DNA of 6,004 nucleotides from the NCBI RefSeq assembly GCF_002835825.1, contig NZ_PIZH01000114.1, positions 1 through 6,004 of the forward strand, read 5' to 3'. This document shows, piece after piece, positions 4,834 to 6,004 of the stretch; the first letter of the stretch is position 1, and each line of letters opens with the position of its first letter. The position numbers were made by a program, and so were the translations under genes. Source of the DNA: Methanoregula sp. (GTDB taxonomy: Archaea > Halobacteriota > Methanomicrobia > Methanomicrobiales > Methanospirillaceae). Below the pieces are notes generated by a model. It did no database searches. It was not told the origin of the DNA and saw only the letters and a program-made list of their open reading frames with translations.

Positions 4834-6004
4834 TCAGGCCCCGCACTGATTGATCAAACGTACCAGTTCGGCAAAACCATGCATCTCCATCTCCAGCACC
4901 TGCTCACGGGTCATGCCCATACTGGTTTCGGCATCGGCAGTCAGCATCTCGGGGCCGCGGAGTATTGTGCGGGAGATCCCGTCCCGCGAGAGGATCTCTT
5001 CCGCTTCAGCATCATGAATAAAAGCCCGTCCGGGAATGATGACAACGGGTTCAAGAGTTTGGAGATCGATCTGCTTCAGATCGTCTGCTGTGATGAGGCA
5101 GGCGATCTCTTTTGTTACTGGTACTACCGGAACAGATGACCCGCATGCAGAAAGAATGGTATCGATAAACGGAGTCGCAATGCTTCCGCTGACAACGCTC
5201 GCCCGTTTTACAACCCGAGGGAGTTTTGCCAGCAGGTCCGGCTCATATCGGATCGCAAACGGTGAGCCAATCTCCGGGTCCCAGAGAGGCGTGCCGGATA
5301 TTTTCATCGTGAACTTTTTCCGGAGATCGGTTATCATGTCCCGGAATGACTCCACGCTCTGGGTTTTTTGATACTTCAGTACCGGCCCGTTACCGAGAAT
5401 GAGCCCCTGTTCTGTGGCATTGCCAAACCGCATCAGGATGAGACCTTTTGCCCCCTTATCCTGGAGCCACTGGCAGGTCTCCTCAAGTACCCTGCCGTCA
5501 TTGACTCCCGGAAGTACGACCGTTGCTGCATAGACATCGACTGTTTTACACAGCCGTTCGAGAATCGCAAGCGAGACTTCCGGCGTTGGATCATGCATGT
5601 ATTTCTTCCGGAGTTCCGGATTAACCGAGAAGACGGTGAAGGAAATTTCTGACAGGCCGTTATCGATAAGCAGATCAGCAATCGCAGGATCGTCCCAGCC
5701 CTTCCCGCTCGTGTACCCGATATGAAGCGGGGCTTCTGTACTCCCAAGCAGCTCGATTAGGTCCGTGAATTGCGGGTAACAGCTCGGGTCGCCGCCGCCG
5801 CTGATGGTTATCCGTTCGATCTCACCCTCTTTTGCCTGAAGGTTTGCAAGGGTCTCATCTGCGATGGTGCGCAGGGCCTTGAATCCAGCATACTCTTCTT
5901 TCACCCCTCTCATGCAGTAGTCGCAGCCTTTTTTGAATGGCAGGCAGTACCGGCACCCGAGCGGGGTTGTGCCCTTGACTTTCTTAAAATAGCAGTATTC
6001 GCAG
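4834..6004 (-). CDS. mmp10: Methanogenesis marker 10: radical SAM McrA-arginine methyltransferase (5' end missing)
   Basis: The frame is open from the right window edge to the TGA at 4834-4836, about 389 residues; only a short N-terminal part is missing. An ATG at 5911-5913 is internal, because the codons before it encode a conserved cysteine-rich block: cysteines at visible residues 1, 4, 17, 20, 27 and 30, ending CLPFKKGCDYC, which bind Fe-S clusters in the family. ISGGGDPSCYP follows at visible residues 67-77 (SAM-contact glycines), then the rest of a radical SAM barrel and a C-terminal part that in characterised Mmp10 binds cobalamin. Mmp10 adds the S-methyl group to an arginine of the McrA subunit of methyl-coenzyme M reductase, making 5-C-methylarginine near the active site. 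No mcr gene is in the window. It is transcribed toward the tRNA. Confidence 0.9.
   Translation of the reverse strand, partial: CEYCYFKKVKGTTPLGCRYCLPFKKGCDYCMRGVKEEYAGFKALRTIADETLANLQAKEGEIERITISGGGDPSCYPQFTDLIELLGSTEAPLHIGYTSGKGWDDPAIADLLIDNGLSEISFTVFSVNPELRKKYMHDPTPEVSLAILERLCKTVDVYAATVVLPGVNDGRVLEETCQWLQDKGAKGLILMRFGNATEQGLILGNGPVLKYQKTQSVESFRDMITDLRKKFTMKISGTPLWDPEIGSPFAIRYEPDLLAKLPRVVKRASVVSGSIATPFIDTILSACGSSVPVVPVTKEIACLITADDLKQIDLQTLEPVVIIPGRAFIHDAEAEEILSRDGISRTILRGPEMLTADAETSMGMTREQVLEMEMHGFAELVRLINQCGA

Overview
The window looks like chromosomal DNA of a methanogenic euryarchaeon. Three independent signals agree. At the right end is Mmp10, the radical SAM methylase that modifies methyl-coenzyme M reductase and is known only from methane-metabolising archaea. 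In the middle is a two-subunit pyruvate carboxylase of the archaeal PycB + PycA type. Next to it is an elongator tRNA-Met interrupted by a bulge-helix-bulge intron and lacking an encoded CCA end. The moderately GC-rich sequence and the gene set suggest Methanomicrobiales (a Methanoregula-like lineage), but that placement is an inference from memory and was not computed.

Layout, left to right. Bases 1-331 (+) are the 3' end of an ABC ATPase of the energy-coupling factor type. It overlaps by 13 nt the gene at 319-972 (+) for the ECF transmembrane (T) subunit. A 49-nt gap with oligo-T tracts and a TATA-like element follows. Then come pycB (1022-2764, +) and pycA (2761-4236, +), overlapping by ATGA, which encode the biotin-carrying carboxyltransferase and the biotin carboxylase subunits. 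A split tRNA-Met(CAT) gene (4304-4415, +) has its own box A/box B promoter. An intergenic stretch of about 420 nt (4416-4833) has no convincing gene but holds a long imperfect hairpin placed as a terminator for the convergent gene. The last gene (4834-6004, -) is mmp10, cut at its 5' end by the window edge.

How the genes relate. PycA carboxylates biotin using ATP and bicarbonate. The biotin rides on Lys546 of PycB, whose N-terminal domain passes the carboxyl group to pyruvate to make oxaloacetate for biosynthesis. The ECF transporter immediately upstream, on the same strand, could supply a vitamin. Biotin is the attractive candidate because its neighbour needs it, but the substrate-binding S subunit is outside the window. 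The tRNA and mmp10 are separate transcription units.

I see no new defence system, mobile element or CRISPR array. The points most worth a second look are the possible biotin-uptake/biotin-enzyme pairing, the unusual tRNA T-loop, the T8 run early in pycB and the structured 3' region of mmp10.
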